Shown: positions 25,482 to 34,477 of the stretch, in pieces
Numbering within the stretch: the stretch's first letter is position 1
How the letters are laid out: the number at the start of each line of letters is the position of its first letter
The notes under the pieces: generated by a model
The model's input: only the letters and a program-made list of their open reading frames with translations
Told to the model about the DNA's origin: nothing
Databases searched by the model: none
Translations under genes and position numbers: made by a program
Assembly: GCA_001899285.1 (NCBI GenBank)
Contig: MKWA01000025.1
Location: 127,781 to 191,780 of the forward strand
DNA length: 64,000 bases
Direction of reading: 5' to 3'
Source: Rhizobiales bacterium 64-17
GTDB lineage: Bacteria; Pseudomonadota; Alphaproteobacteria; Rhizobiales; Xanthobacteraceae

Positions 25482-26693
25482 ATGCGGAGTGGAAGTATCG
25501 CGGCAGGCTTGACCGGCCTGCTGCTCGGGGTGTCGCTTGCCAGCCTCGCGCAAGCGCAGGTCTCCGACGACAAAGTGAAGATCGGCGTGTTGACCGACAT
25601 GTCCGGCCCGGCCTCGACGCCGACCGGACAAGGCTCGGTGACCGCCGCACAGATGGCCGTCGACGACTTCGGCGGCAAGGTCAACGGCAAGCCGATCGAA
25701 CTGATCTTCGCCGACCATCAGCTCAAGCCCGACGTCGGCGCCGGCATCGCGCGGCGCTGGTACGACGTCGATCAGGTGGACCTGATCGTCGACGTGCCGG
25801 TCTCGTCGGTTGGCCTCGCCGTGCAGAACGTCGCCAAGGAAAAGCAAAAGCTCTTCATCACCCACTCCACCGGCTCGACCGACTTCCACGGGAAGTTCTG
25901 CACGCCCTATGCGATCCAGTGGGTGTTCGACACCCGTGCGCTCGCGGTCGGCACCGCCAAGGAAATCACCAAGCGCGGCGGCAAAAGCTGGTTCTTCATC
26001 ACCGACAACTACGCGTTCGGCCATTCGCTGGAAAAGGACGCGAGCGAGGTGATCAACGCCAACGGCGGCAAGGTGGTCGGCTCGGTGAAGCCGCCATTCG
26101 CGGCGCCGGAACTGTCCTCGTTCATGCTGCAGGCGCAGGCATCGAAGGCGCAGGTGATCGGCATCGCCGGCGGTCCGCCCAACAACACCAACGAGATCAA
26201 GCTCGCCTCCGAGTTCAACATCATCAAGGGCGGCCAGCAGCTCGCCGGCCTGCTGGTGCTGATCACCGATATTCACGCGCTTGGTCTGAAGACCGCACAG
26301 GGCCTCGTCCTCACCACATCGTTCTACTGGGATATGGATGACAAGACCCGTGCCTGGTCGAAGCGCTACTTCGAGAAGATGAACCGGATGCCGACCATGT
26401 GGCAGGCCGGCGTCTACTCATCGGTAACGCACTACCTGCAAGCGGTGAAGGACTCCGGCACCGACGCTCCGCTGAAGGTGGCCGCAAAAATGCGCGAGAA
26501 GCCGATCGAGGATTTCTTCTCCCGCAACGGCAAGCTGCGCGAAGACGGTCTGATGGTGCACGATCTCGTGCTGGTGCAGGTGAAGACGCCGGAGGAATCC
26601 AAGGCGCCGTGGGACTACTACAAGATCCTCGCCACCATCAAAGGCGAGGACGCGTTCGGCCCGCCGGACCCGGCCTGCACGATCGGCAAGTAA
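25482..26693 (+). CDS. HAAT ABC transporter substrate-binding protein, system 1
   Basis: A 403-residue periplasmic type I binding protein. The signal peptide ends ASLAQAQ and the mature chain starts VSDDKVKIGVLTDMSGPAS. ADHQLKPDVGAGIARRWYD and SWFFITDNYAFGHSLEKDA are usual for this class, and TPEESKAPWDYYKILATI is typical of its ABC C-terminus. No permease or ATPase follows, so it may use the LivHMGF proteins encoded across the divergent promoter at 11.6-14.9 kb. It lies 104 bases after hyuB and is closed by a strong terminator. Confidence 0.9.
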   Translation: MRSGSIAAGLTGLLLGVSLASLAQAQVSDDKVKIGVLTDMSGPASTPTGQGSVTAAQMAVDDFGGKVNGKPIELIFADHQLKPDVGAGIARRWYDVDQVDLIVDVPVSSVGLAVQNVAKEKQKLFITHSTGSTDFHGKFCTPYAIQWVFDTRALAVGTAKEITKRGGKSWFFITDNYAFGHSLEKDASEVINANGGKVVGSVKPPFAAPELSSFMLQAQASKAQVIGIAGGPPNNTNEIKLASEFNIIKGGQQLAGLLVLITDIHALGLKTAQGLVLTTSFYWDMDDKTRAWSKRYFEKMNRMPTMWQAGVYSSVTHYLQAVKDSGTDAPLKVAAKMREKPIEDFFSRNGKLREDGLMVHDLVLVQVKTPEESKAPWDYYKILATIKGEDAFGPPDPACTIGK

Positions 26694-26734
26694 TCCGGTC
26701 ACACTCCCAAAGCGGGTTATGGCCCATAACGACG

Positions 26735-26761
26735 AAAAGCCGCCCTTCGGGGCGGCTTTTT
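26735..26761 (+). terminator. rho-independent terminator after hyuAB-binding protein operon
   Basis: AAAAGCCGCCC-TTCG-GGGCGGCTTTTT forms a perfect 11-base stem with a UUCG tetraloop and a T run. It lies 41 bases after the binding-protein stop. Confidence 0.93.
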
Positions 26762-26835
26762 ACTGTCGGAACACACCGCAACCGTTTGTTAAGTCCATTG
26801 CCGCATCTTGGCCATCAAAGCAGCGATGGGAAGTC

Positions 26836-27921
26836 GTGCGCTATCGCCTTGCAATCGCGGTTATATTGCCGCTCGCATCTGTGATCTGGTTGAATCGTGG
26901 CGTGGATGCCGCTCCTGAGGGGCGGGCCGCCGCGAAGGCTGCGAATTCGTCCGCCGGAGCTTCCAATAATCCAACCAGCCTGGCCAAGCTCAAGGCGCTT
27001 TATCGGCGCCCAGCCAAGGCGGAATTCCCGTCAGACAACCCGTTCAGCGAGGCCAAGGCTGCGCTCGGCCGCAAGCTGTTTTTCGATACCGCGCTGTCCG
27101 GTCCGCGCACCCATTCCTGCGGCACCTGCCATCAGCCGTCGCTGGCCTGGGCCGATGGCCGTGCCCGCGCGCTCGGGGTGAACGGGCAAACACTGCCTCT
27201 GCGCACGCCGACCCTGGTCGATGTCTGGTCGGTGCCGGTGCTCGGCTGGGACGGCAAATTTCCGGATCTGGAATCCGTGGCGTTCACCCCGATCCTGAGC
27301 CCCGGCAATATGGGAATGCCGTCGGCCGAGGAAGCTGTGCGCCGGGTCAATGAAAACCCGGACTATAGTCCGCTATTCGCCGACGCCTTCGACACGCCGG
27401 AGATCACCCAACGCAAGATCGAGCTGGCACTCGCAACGTTCGAGCGGACCATCACGTCCCGCGACGCCCCTTTCGATCGCTGGATCAAGGGCGACGAACG
27501 TGCCATCAGCCGCTCCGCCAAGCGCGGTTTTGTGCTGTTTAACGGCAAAGCCAACTGCGCCGCCTGCCACAGCGGCCCATCCTTCACCGACGGCTCGTTC
27601 CACGACATCGGCAGCGCGACCGATGGCGACATCGGCCGCGGCCGCATGTTCCCGAACTCGGAAAAGCTGCGCTACGCGTTCAAGGTACCGACCTTGCGCG
27701 AGGTCGACCGGCGCGCGCCCTACATGCACGACGGCGCGGTGGCCTCATTGCAGGACGTGATCGCGCTGTATGACAAGGGCGGGATCGACCGGCCGAGCCG
27801 TTCGGACGAGATCCGTCCGCTGCATCTCACGCGGCGCGAGAAAAACGATCTGCTGGCGTTTCTGCGCACCCTGACTGCCAAACCGGACATCAAAGCCCCA
27901 GCCTCGGCCGGCGCGAACTAG
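26836..27921 (+). CDS. di-haem cytochrome c peroxidase/MauG-family protein
   Basis: About 361 residues with a hydrophobic export segment and two c-type haem sites: CGTCHQ (about residues 95-99) and CAACHSG (about 241-245). FKVPTLREVDRRAPYMHDG and LRTPTLVDVWSVPVLGWDG are the usual MauG/CCP surroundings. It is periplasmic and would reduce peroxide or carry out MauG-type oxidations. The open frame begins at 26719, but that start lies before the terminator of the preceding operon, so a GTG at 26836 (VRYRLAIAV, GGGAAG upstream) is preferred. A cupredoxin that could donate electrons is encoded 1.5 kb downstream. Confidence 0.85.
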   Translation: MRYRLAIAVILPLASVIWLNRGVDAAPEGRAAAKAANSSAGASNNPTSLAKLKALYRRPAKAEFPSDNPFSEAKAALGRKLFFDTALSGPRTHSCGTCHQPSLAWADGRARALGVNGQTLPLRTPTLVDVWSVPVLGWDGKFPDLESVAFTPILSPGNMGMPSAEEAVRRVNENPDYSPLFADAFDTPEITQRKIELALATFERTITSRDAPFDRWIKGDERAISRSAKRGFVLFNGKANCAACHSGPSFTDGSFHDIGSATDGDIGRGRMFPNSEKLRYAFKVPTLREVDRRAPYMHDGAVASLQDVIALYDKGGIDRPSRSDEIRPLHLTRREKNDLLAFLRTLTAKPDIKAPASAGAN

Positions 27922-27947
27922 CGCCACCGGAAGTCAGCGGCCCAATT

Positions 27948-28109
27948 TCAGCAGAAACAGGGAAGCGCCGCGCCGAGCATGCCGAGGCCGGCGACGAGGC
28001 ACAGCGCACTGGCATTCTCCAGAGCTTCGCGGCTCACCGTGACGCGCAATGAGGCACCGGCCAGAGCCGGGCTGATCAAAGTTCCAATTATCCCAAGAAC
28101 GCCGGTCAT
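27948..28109 (-). CDS. small hydrophobic protein, 53 residues
   Basis: On the minus strand an ATG at 28109 is preceded by GGAGGGGAGCCTG, a strong ribosome-binding site. The frame encodes 53 residues, starting MTGVLGIIGTLISPALAG, with a short charged middle (VTVSREALENA) and a second hydrophobic run ending LPCFC. That is two membrane-prone segments and two terminal cysteines. I do not recognise the family. The overlapping open frame 27934-28188 in another minus frame is Arg-rich and has no such start signal, so this one is preferred. It is convergent with the di-haem peroxidase. Confidence 0.5.
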   Translation of the reverse strand: MTGVLGIIGTLISPALAGASLRVTVSREALENASALCLVAGLGMLGAALPCFC

Positions 28110-28328
28110 CAGGCTCCCCTCCACATGTGCTGACTGTACAACGTGTGTCCTGAGGAGCCGTTTCGCGTTTGCCTAAAATTGCAAGCAATCCACGGGAACT
28201 TTACCCGGCCTTATGCGCGATCACCACGCGCTATCGTCTCACAATTAACTACAAACCAAATCAAAACCACGCTAAACGCCGTGGCGCGCTATACTAAACA
28301 GATCGTAAATCAGTAACCGTGTTTTTCG

Positions 28329-29384
28329 ATGATTAACCATATGATCATCGCGCCTCGGCGCGGCTGGCGGCACTCTCTTCTCACTGTAGCCCTTGGAACG
28401 TTGCTGGCGACCGTAACCGCCGAAGCCGCGCAAGCTCACGTCAAATGGTTCTGCGCCTACGATGTCGCCGGTCAGCCGCGAGGCCTCGAGAACGTTCTGT
28501 GCGCGGATTTCGAGCTGCTGGTGGCGGCGGCGATGCTGTTCCTGTTGTCCGGCACCTTCCTCGAAGGCACGCCGGTCGGCGTGGCGATGATCAACGGTCT
28601 CAACCGCATCACCCAGGTTCTGCGCGACAACACCGAACTGGTGATGCGCGCGGTCGCCGGATTCTTCTTCGTGTCGCTGTGGGCGCTTGGCGGCATCATC
28701 CTGACGCCGGAGCTGAAAACCTCATCGACCTGGATTCCTCTGCTGCAGCTCGCGATCGCCGCCGGCATGATGTCACGCGTGACGCTGCCGCTGTCTGGTC
28801 TCGGCATTGTCGTGCTGTTCGGCATTGCCGTGTGGAACTACGGTGTATTTCATCTCGCCGACTATCCGATCTTCCTGAGCGTCGCGCTCTACTTCGGGCT
28901 GGTCGGCCTGCGCCGCGATCTGTTCGGCGTGCGCCCGGTCGACGTCATCCGCTACGGCGCAGCGATCACCCTGATGTGGGCCTCGATCGAGAAATGGGCC
29001 TATCCGGAATGGAGCTTCCCGCTGTTCAACGAGCACTCGCGGCTCGCGCTCGGCTTCGACCCTGAGTTCTACATGCGCGCCGCCGGCGTCATCGAATTCG
29101 CACTCGCATTCTCGCTGCTGTGGACGCCGCTGGTGCGCCGCTGCGCCGCGATCATGCTGGCCGGCATGTTCATCAGCGCCTGCTTCGAGTTCGGCAAGAT
29201 CGACGTGATCGGCCACTCGGCGATCATCGCCGTGCTGTTCGCGATCATCGCGGATGACAAGGTGGTGACGGTGGAGCGCCGGGCGCCGTGGCTGCTGCCG
29301 CCGGCTTTCGCCGCCTCGCTCGCGGCGTACCTAATGATCTATTACGCCAGCCACGCGCTGCTGTTCAAAACGGCGATCCTGTAA
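28329..29384 (+). CDS. polytopic membrane protein (DoxX-like region)
   Basis: A 351-residue protein with an N-terminal signal-like segment ending EAAQAHVKWFC and about eight further hydrophobic helices. The second half, with LMWASIEKWAYPEWSFPLF and the YMRAAGVIEFALAFSLLWTPLVRRCAA run, resembles DoxX/quinol-oxidase-subunit-like membrane proteins, but the family is not certain. The HVKWF motif after the signal and several conserved-looking His/Cys residues would fit a periplasmic metal or redox role. It is convergent with the cupredoxin gene (17 bases). The gap before it (28110-28328) is AT-rich for this genome and probably carries the promoter. Confidence 0.65.
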   Translation: MINHMIIAPRRGWRHSLLTVALGTLLATVTAEAAQAHVKWFCAYDVAGQPRGLENVLCADFELLVAAAMLFLLSGTFLEGTPVGVAMINGLNRITQVLRDNTELVMRAVAGFFFVSLWALGGIILTPELKTSSTWIPLLQLAIAAGMMSRVTLPLSGLGIVVLFGIAVWNYGVFHLADYPIFLSVALYFGLVGLRRDLFGVRPVDVIRYGAAITLMWASIEKWAYPEWSFPLFNEHSRLALGFDPEFYMRAAGVIEFALAFSLLWTPLVRRCAAIMLAGMFISACFEFGKIDVIGHSAIIAVLFAIIADDKVVTVERRAPWLLPPAFAASLAAYLMIYYASHALLFKTAIL

Positions 29385-29401
29385 TCGCTCGATCCAGTGC
29401 G

Positions 29402-29779
29402 TCACTGAACGGTGACGACGAGCTTCATCTTGGGATGGATGGCGCATCGGACCGTGAAGGTTCCCGCCTCGGTAAACGCGACCTCGAATCGCGCACCCGG
29501 CTTCTGGTCGCCGGAATCGAAGCTAAATGCGGTGGTCCGCAGATAGGCATGATGCAGCAGATCGGCGTCGTCGTTGACGATGGCGATCGACTGGCCCCGC
29601 TTGATGGTAATCTCGCCGGGCTGGAACTCCCGGCCCTTCTGCGAGACAGACTGGACCACGTCGGCCAACGCCAGACCGGTGATCGCGCCGCCGGCAAGAG
29701 CCATGACAACCGTCACCGCCGCGAGGCGGCGGCATCCGGACAATCCTGAAACCAGGGATTTGGAGCCCTTGAATCGCAA
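29402..29779 (-). CDS. exported cupredoxin (plastocyanin-like)
   Basis: A 125-residue protein with an N-terminal hydrophobic export segment (about residues 18-40, ending LALAD) and a cupredoxin fold: FQPGEITIKRGQSIAIVNDD, then His76/His77 in LLHHAYL and the C-terminal copper loop CAIHPKM (Cys112, His115, Met118). The ligand set His-Cys-His-Met is that of type 1 blue copper proteins. It would shuttle electrons in the periplasm, perhaps to the di-haem peroxidase encoded nearby. It is divergent from the GGDEF-EAL gene. Confidence 0.85.
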   Translation of the reverse strand: MRFKGSKSLVSGLSGCRRLAAVTVVMALAGGAITGLALADVVQSVSQKGREFQPGEITIKRGQSIAIVNDDADLLHHAYLRTTAFSFDSGDQKPGARFEVAFTEAGTFTVRCAIHPKMKLVVTVQ

Positions 29780-29932
29780 ACCCGAGAACCTCCGCGTCGT
29801 TTGGGCGCGCCCTCACTGTCGGACCGGCCGGTTAAGCCGGCGTTAACAATCCCATCAAGAAGCTCTTCCTCCATACGCCAATTTAAGGCGTCCCCGGCCA
29901 TTTTCGGTCTCGATCCCACGGGCAATGGGACG

Positions 29933-32746
29933 ATGGAACCGCGGCCGATGTCGACCGAGATCACCCGATCGCTGCACGCGCGCCTGAACGGGCGCCGCGG
30001 GACGATTCGCAGCCGGATTCTGATCGCGTTCCTGGCGATCGGCATGATCACCGCGACGCTCGGGACCTATGCGATCTACGGTATCCGCAACGCCGGCACG
30101 CTGGTCACCAAAACGTTCGACGAAACGCTGATGTCAATCAACTATGCGCGCGCCGCGGCGGCGGACTTCGCCGCGATGCAGGCCGCGTTCCTGCGCCGCG
30201 AGACCAACAAGGACGAAAAAGCCCGCGCCATCCTCGACGACCAGATCGAGAAGCTGATCGACACGCTCAACGACGATCTTGCCGTGGCGGCCGAGCGCTC
30301 GCATTCCAAACGCGCCACGGAAGCCGCGGCCAACGTCAAGGAGGCGGCCGCGACCTGGAGCAAGCTGCGCACCAAGCTGCACGAGAATGCGGCCTCGCCT
30401 GACGCCTGGGTCGAAATCGACCGCTATGCCGAGACAGTCAATCAGCAGATCGATCTGTTGGTGAATTACACCGCTGGCGACGGTTTCCTCTATCGCCAGG
30501 AAGCGCTCGAAACGGTCGCGCGCGATGTTCGCCTCAACATGATCGGCACGGCGCTCGCCTTGCTACTCGCCGCGATCGTCTCGTGGCTACTGACGAAACG
30601 GATCATCGGTCCGGTGGCAGCCGCGTCACGGGTCGCGAAGCGGATCGCCGACGGTGATCTCGATGTCACCATCCCCGTCGGCGCACGCGATGAACTTGGC
30701 GCGCTGCTCGAATCCATGGGGGCCATGCGCGACAACATCCGCGCCATGGTGGAGCGCGAGATTTCCGAGCGGCGTTCGGCACAGACGCAACTCGCGGAAT
30801 CGCTGGAAAGCTCGCGCGAAGGCATCATCCTGCTCGGCCCGAACGGGCAGCTTCGCCTCGCCAATTCGCAGGCTATCGACTATCTGCGCGAAGACCACGA
30901 ATTGCTCGACCATATTACGTCTGCATTCGGCGCTGACGAGGCGCGGCTGCCTGACGGCCGCTGGCTGCGCGTCAGCAACAACCGCACCCATGACGGCGGC
31001 AGCATCGTCATGTTCGGCGATATCACCACACTGAAAGAGCAGAAGGCGCAACTGCGCGAAACCAATCTGCGGCTCGACGCGGCCCTCGACAACATGTCGC
31101 AAGGTCTGTGCTTCTTCGACCGCGACAATCGCCTGCAAGTGGTCAATCGCCGCTACTGCGAGATCTTCAATCTGTCACCGCAGCTTATCCGCCCCGGCAT
31201 CAGCTATGACGACATGCTGATGCTGAGCGTCGCCGCTGGCAATTACGGGGGCCGCACCCTGACGCAGATCGTCGAGGATCGCGAACGCCATCTGCGCAGT
31301 GGGGAGGCAGGGCCGTATTTCCAGGAACTCGCGGACGGGCGGGTGATCTCGATCGCGCAGCAAACCACCAGCGACGGCGGCTGGGTCGCTACCTACGACG
31401 ACGTCACCGAGCAGCGCCGCGCGGAATCCCGCATCGCCTTCATGGCGCGCCACGACACACTCACCGATCTGCCGAACCGGTCACTGTTCCGTGAGCGGGT
31501 CGAGAATGCACTCGCGCACTCCAGCCGCGGCATCGGCTTTGCCGTCCTGTGCGTCGGCCTTGATAAATTCAAGGCGATCAATGAAACCCTCGGCCATCCG
31601 GTCGGTGACAAGCTTCTGGTCGCGGTCGCGGCGCGCCTGCGCGGCTGCATCCGCGAGGTCGACACTATCGCCCGCCTCGGCGGCGACGAATTCGCGGTCG
31701 TGCAGACCCAGGTATCCTATCCGGAGGACGCGGCACTGCTGTCGCGCCGGATCATCAATGCGATCTCCGAGCCGTTCGAAATCGACGGCCACCGGATCAC
31801 CATCGGCTGCAGCGTCGGCATTTCCATCGCCCCCGGCGACGGTACGTCGAGCGAAAAACTGATCAAGGGCGCCGACGTCGCGCTTTATCGCGCCAAGAGC
31901 GAAGGCCGCGGAACCTGGCGATTCTTCGAGGCGGAGATGGACGCGCGCCTGCAGGCGCGCCGCGCGATCGAACTCGACCTGCGCAACGCGCTCGACAACG
32001 GCGAATTCGAGGTGTTCCACCAGCCGATCTTCGATCTCGACAAGAACCGGTTCAGCGGCTGCGAGGCGCTGGTGCGCTGGCGCCATCCGGTCAACGGGCT
32101 GATCTCGCCGGACAACTTCATCACCATCGCCGAGGACATCGGCGAAATCACCCGGCTCGGCGAGTGGGTGCTGCGCCGCGCCTGTGAGGATGCGAGCCGC
32201 TGGCCTTCCGGCATGAAGGTCGCCGTCAACGTCTCGCCGATGCAGTTCCGCAACCCCGGTCTGGTGCTGGCGGTGCGCAACGCGCTCACCGCGTCCGGCC
32301 TGCCGGCGCAACGGCTGGAGCTGGAGATCACCGAATCCGTGCTACTCGCCAATAACACGACGACACTCGCCACGCTGCACGAATTGCGTGCGCTCGGCGT
32401 TCGCATCGCGCTTGACGACTTCGGCACCGGCTATTCGTCGTTGAGCTATCTGCGAAGCTTCCCGTTCGACAAGATCAAGATCGACCGCTCGTTCGTGCGC
32501 GATCTGACCGCGGCGGACGGCTCGAAGATGATCGTGCGCGCGATCATCAACCTCAGCAAAAATCTCGGTATGGTCACGACCGCCGAGGGCGTTGAAACCG
32601 ACGAACAGCTCGAGACCGTGCGCAGCGAAGGCTGCGACGAGGTGCAGGGCTATCTGTTCGGCCGCCCGATGCCGGTCGACGCGCTGCCGGAAGCTTTCAA
32701 TACCGGCCGCAAGTCGAAGAAGCGGCCGGTGCTGCGCGCGGTATAA
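29933..32746 (+). CDS. HAMP-PAS-GGDEF-EAL cyclic-di-GMP signalling protein
   Basis: About 937 residues. Two membrane helices (about residues 25-50 and 200-225) enclose a helical periplasmic sensor region; then come HAMP (about 225-275), PAS-like domains (about 290-500), GGDEF and EAL. The GGDEF site is intact (RLGGDEFAVVQ, about 581-591) with an inhibitory RxxD site (REVD) five residues before it. The EAL site is intact too (EALVRW, ELEITES, DDFGTGYSS, KIDRSF, AEGVET). It may therefore make and degrade c-di-GMP in response to a periplasmic or redox cue. Start codons at 29933 or 29948 are both plausible. It is divergent from the cupredoxin. Confidence 0.92.
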   Translation: MEPRPMSTEITRSLHARLNGRRGTIRSRILIAFLAIGMITATLGTYAIYGIRNAGTLVTKTFDETLMSINYARAAAADFAAMQAAFLRRETNKDEKARAILDDQIEKLIDTLNDDLAVAAERSHSKRATEAAANVKEAAATWSKLRTKLHENAASPDAWVEIDRYAETVNQQIDLLVNYTAGDGFLYRQEALETVARDVRLNMIGTALALLLAAIVSWLLTKRIIGPVAAASRVAKRIADGDLDVTIPVGARDELGALLESMGAMRDNIRAMVEREISERRSAQTQLAESLESSREGIILLGPNGQLRLANSQAIDYLREDHELLDHITSAFGADEARLPDGRWLRVSNNRTHDGGSIVMFGDITTLKEQKAQLRETNLRLDAALDNMSQGLCFFDRDNRLQVVNRRYCEIFNLSPQLIRPGISYDDMLMLSVAAGNYGGRTLTQIVEDRERHLRSGEAGPYFQELADGRVISIAQQTTSDGGWVATYDDVTEQRRAESRIAFMARHDTLTDLPNRSLFRERVENALAHSSRGIGFAVLCVGLDKFKAINETLGHPVGDKLLVAVAARLRGCIREVDTIARLGGDEFAVVQTQVSYPEDAALLSRRIINAISEPFEIDGHRITIGCSVGISIAPGDGTSSEKLIKGADVALYRAKSEGRGTWRFFEAEMDARLQARRAIELDLRNALDNGEFEVFHQPIFDLDKNRFSGCEALVRWRHPVNGLISPDNFITIAEDIGEITRLGEWVLRRACEDASRWPSGMKVAVNVSPMQFRNPGLVLAVRNALTASGLPAQRLELEITESVLLANNTTTLATLHELRALGVRIALDDFGTGYSSLSYLRSFPFDKIKIDRSFVRDLTAADGSKMIVRAIINLSKNLGMVTTAEGVETDEQLETVRSEGCDEVQGYLFGRPMPVDALPEAFNTGRKSKKRPVLRAV

Positions 32747-32749
32747 GCC

Positions 32750-34294
32750 TTACGACCCCTGATCCATCTCGCGGAGCTTGAAGCGCTGGATCTTGCCGGT
32801 CGCGGTTTTCGGCAGCGCCTCCACCACCTCGATCCAGCGCGGATATTTCCACGGGCCGACGGTCTGCTTGACGTGTTCCTTGAGGGCGGGCCCGAGGTCT
32901 TCCGTGGTCTTTGCCTTGAGCACCACGAAGGCCTTGGGCTTCAACAAGCCCTCGGGATCGCTCGACGGGATCACCGCCGCTTCCAGCACCGCCGGATGGC
33001 TGATCAGCGCGCTTTCCACCTCGAACGGCGACACCCAGATACCGGACACCTTAAACATGTCGTCGGCGCGGCCGCAGTAAATGTAACGGCCGTCAGTGTC
33101 GCGAAAATATTTGTCGCCGGTGCGCGTCCAGGCCCCCTCGAAGGTGTTGCGGGTCTTGTCGCGCTGGTTCCAGTAGCCGTCCGCCGCCGACGCGCCACGC
33201 ACCAGCATCTCGCCGATTTCGCCGTCCGGCACATCGTCGCCCTTGTCGTTGACCAGCCGCACCTCGTAACCCGGCACCGCGCGGCCTGACGCGCCATAGC
33301 GAAGATCGGCCGGTGCGTTGGACAGAAAGATGTGCAGCATCTCGGTCGAGCCGACACCGTCGAGGATATCGACCGAAAATCTCTTCTTCCACGCGAGGCC
33401 AACCTGCTCAGGCAAGGCTTCACCAGCCGAGGTGCAGATCCGCAATTTCGGCGAGCCGATCTCCCCGGCGAGCGACGCATCGCCCAGCATCGCCGCGAAC
33501 AAGGTCGGCACGCCATAGAAGATGGTCGGCTGGTGTTGCCGCATCAGCGCGAACATGGTCGCCGGTGTCGGCCGGTCCGGATTGAGGATGGTGGTGGCGC
33601 CGACCGACATCGGGAAGGTGAGCGCATTGCCAAGGCCATAAGCGAAGAACAATTTTGCCGCCGAGAGACACACGTCGTCCTCGCGGATGCCGAGCACCTG
33701 CCGCGCATAGGTGTCGGCGGTCGCCATCAGGCTGCCGTGGACATGGCGCACACCCTTCGGCGCACCGGTCGAGCCTGACGAATAGAGCCAGAACGCCGGT
33801 TCGTCGCGATGCGCCGCCACCGTCTCGAACCGGTCGGCTTCAGCCTTCAGCGCCGTCGCGAAGTCCGTATGCGCGTGACCGCTGCCGCCGACCACCAGCA
33901 CATGTTGCAGATCGGGCAGCCGCGCCAGGATCGGCTCGACCACCGGCAGCAGCGCCGCGGAGATGAACAGCACGCGCGCGCGGGAATCCGCCAGCATGTA
34001 GGCGTATTGATCGGTCGTGAGCAGCGTGTTGAGCGGCACCGGGACGACCCCAGCGCGGATCGCGCCGAGGAACACCACCGGAAACTCGACGGTGTCGAGC
34101 ATGATCATGCCGACCCGTTCCTCGCGCCGGACCCCGAGCCGCTTGAGGAGGTTGGCGAGCCGGCGGGTTTCGGCCTGCAACGTGCCGTAGGTGAGGGTCC
34201 GCGCCGGATCGATATAGGCGGGCTTGTCCGCGCGACCCTGATCCACATTACGGTCCAGGAGATCGGTGACGGCATTATAGGCGGTCGCGCTCAC
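32750..34294 (-). CDS. benzoate-CoA ligase family protein
   Basis: A 514-residue adenylate-forming ligase. The ATP loop YSSGSTGAPKGVRHVH, the SAAKLFFAYGLGNAL block typical of benzoate-CoA ligases (BadA/BclA/HbaA branch), YWNQRDKTRNTF, TGDKYFRD and the catalytic lysine in PKTATGKIQRFKLRE are present. It would activate benzoate or a substituted benzoate (2-aminobenzoate, 4-hydroxybenzoate or salicylate) with CoA and ATP. It is divergent from a BoxR/BzdR-type regulator across 183 bases with TGCA-containing sites, which supports an aryl-CoA role. No boxABC or ring-reductase genes occur in this window. Confidence 0.9.
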   Translation of the reverse strand: MSATAYNAVTDLLDRNVDQGRADKPAYIDPARTLTYGTLQAETRRLANLLKRLGVRREERVGMIMLDTVEFPVVFLGAIRAGVVPVPLNTLLTTDQYAYMLADSRARVLFISAALLPVVEPILARLPDLQHVLVVGGSGHAHTDFATALKAEADRFETVAAHRDEPAFWLYSSGSTGAPKGVRHVHGSLMATADTYARQVLGIREDDVCLSAAKLFFAYGLGNALTFPMSVGATTILNPDRPTPATMFALMRQHQPTIFYGVPTLFAAMLGDASLAGEIGSPKLRICTSAGEALPEQVGLAWKKRFSVDILDGVGSTEMLHIFLSNAPADLRYGASGRAVPGYEVRLVNDKGDDVPDGEIGEMLVRGASAADGYWNQRDKTRNTFEGAWTRTGDKYFRDTDGRYIYCGRADDMFKVSGIWVSPFEVESALISHPAVLEAAVIPSSDPEGLLKPKAFVVLKAKTTEDLGPALKEHVKQTVGPWKYPRWIEVVEALPKTATGKIQRFKLREMDQGS

Positions 34295-34396
34295 GACATT
34301 CCCTCCAGAATGGCCGCTACTCCGGGTCGAGGGCGGCGTTTTTGTAATTATATCTCCTATAAAGTGCTTATTCAGGGCTTGGTGTCAATCATACCT

Positions 34397-34410
34397 TGCA
34401 TTATCCTGCA
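34397..34410. promoter_or_regulatory. candidate BoxR/BzdR operator
   Basis: TGCA-N6-TGCA (34397-34400 and 34407-34410) lies between the ligase and boxR, about 70 bases before boxR. The BzdR repressor of Azoarcus is known to recognise TGCA-containing direct repeats at its promoter. The match is short, so this is a suggestion based on position and family knowledge. Confidence 0.45.
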
Positions 34411-34477
34411 TACTTACGGCCCCGAACCGAGTCGCTCATTTGCGACGCCATGCTGGGTGCCAGACGTTTGGGGTGTC

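Noticed and set aside
27934..28188. An 84-codon minus-strand frame
   Set aside because: Arg-rich, no start signal; the overlapping 53-residue frame has a strong ribosome-binding site and plausible membrane segments.
33809..34477. Upstream extension of boxR into a 514-residue protein
   Set aside because: The extension is antisense to the ligase; the XRE domain starts normally from the ATG at 34478.
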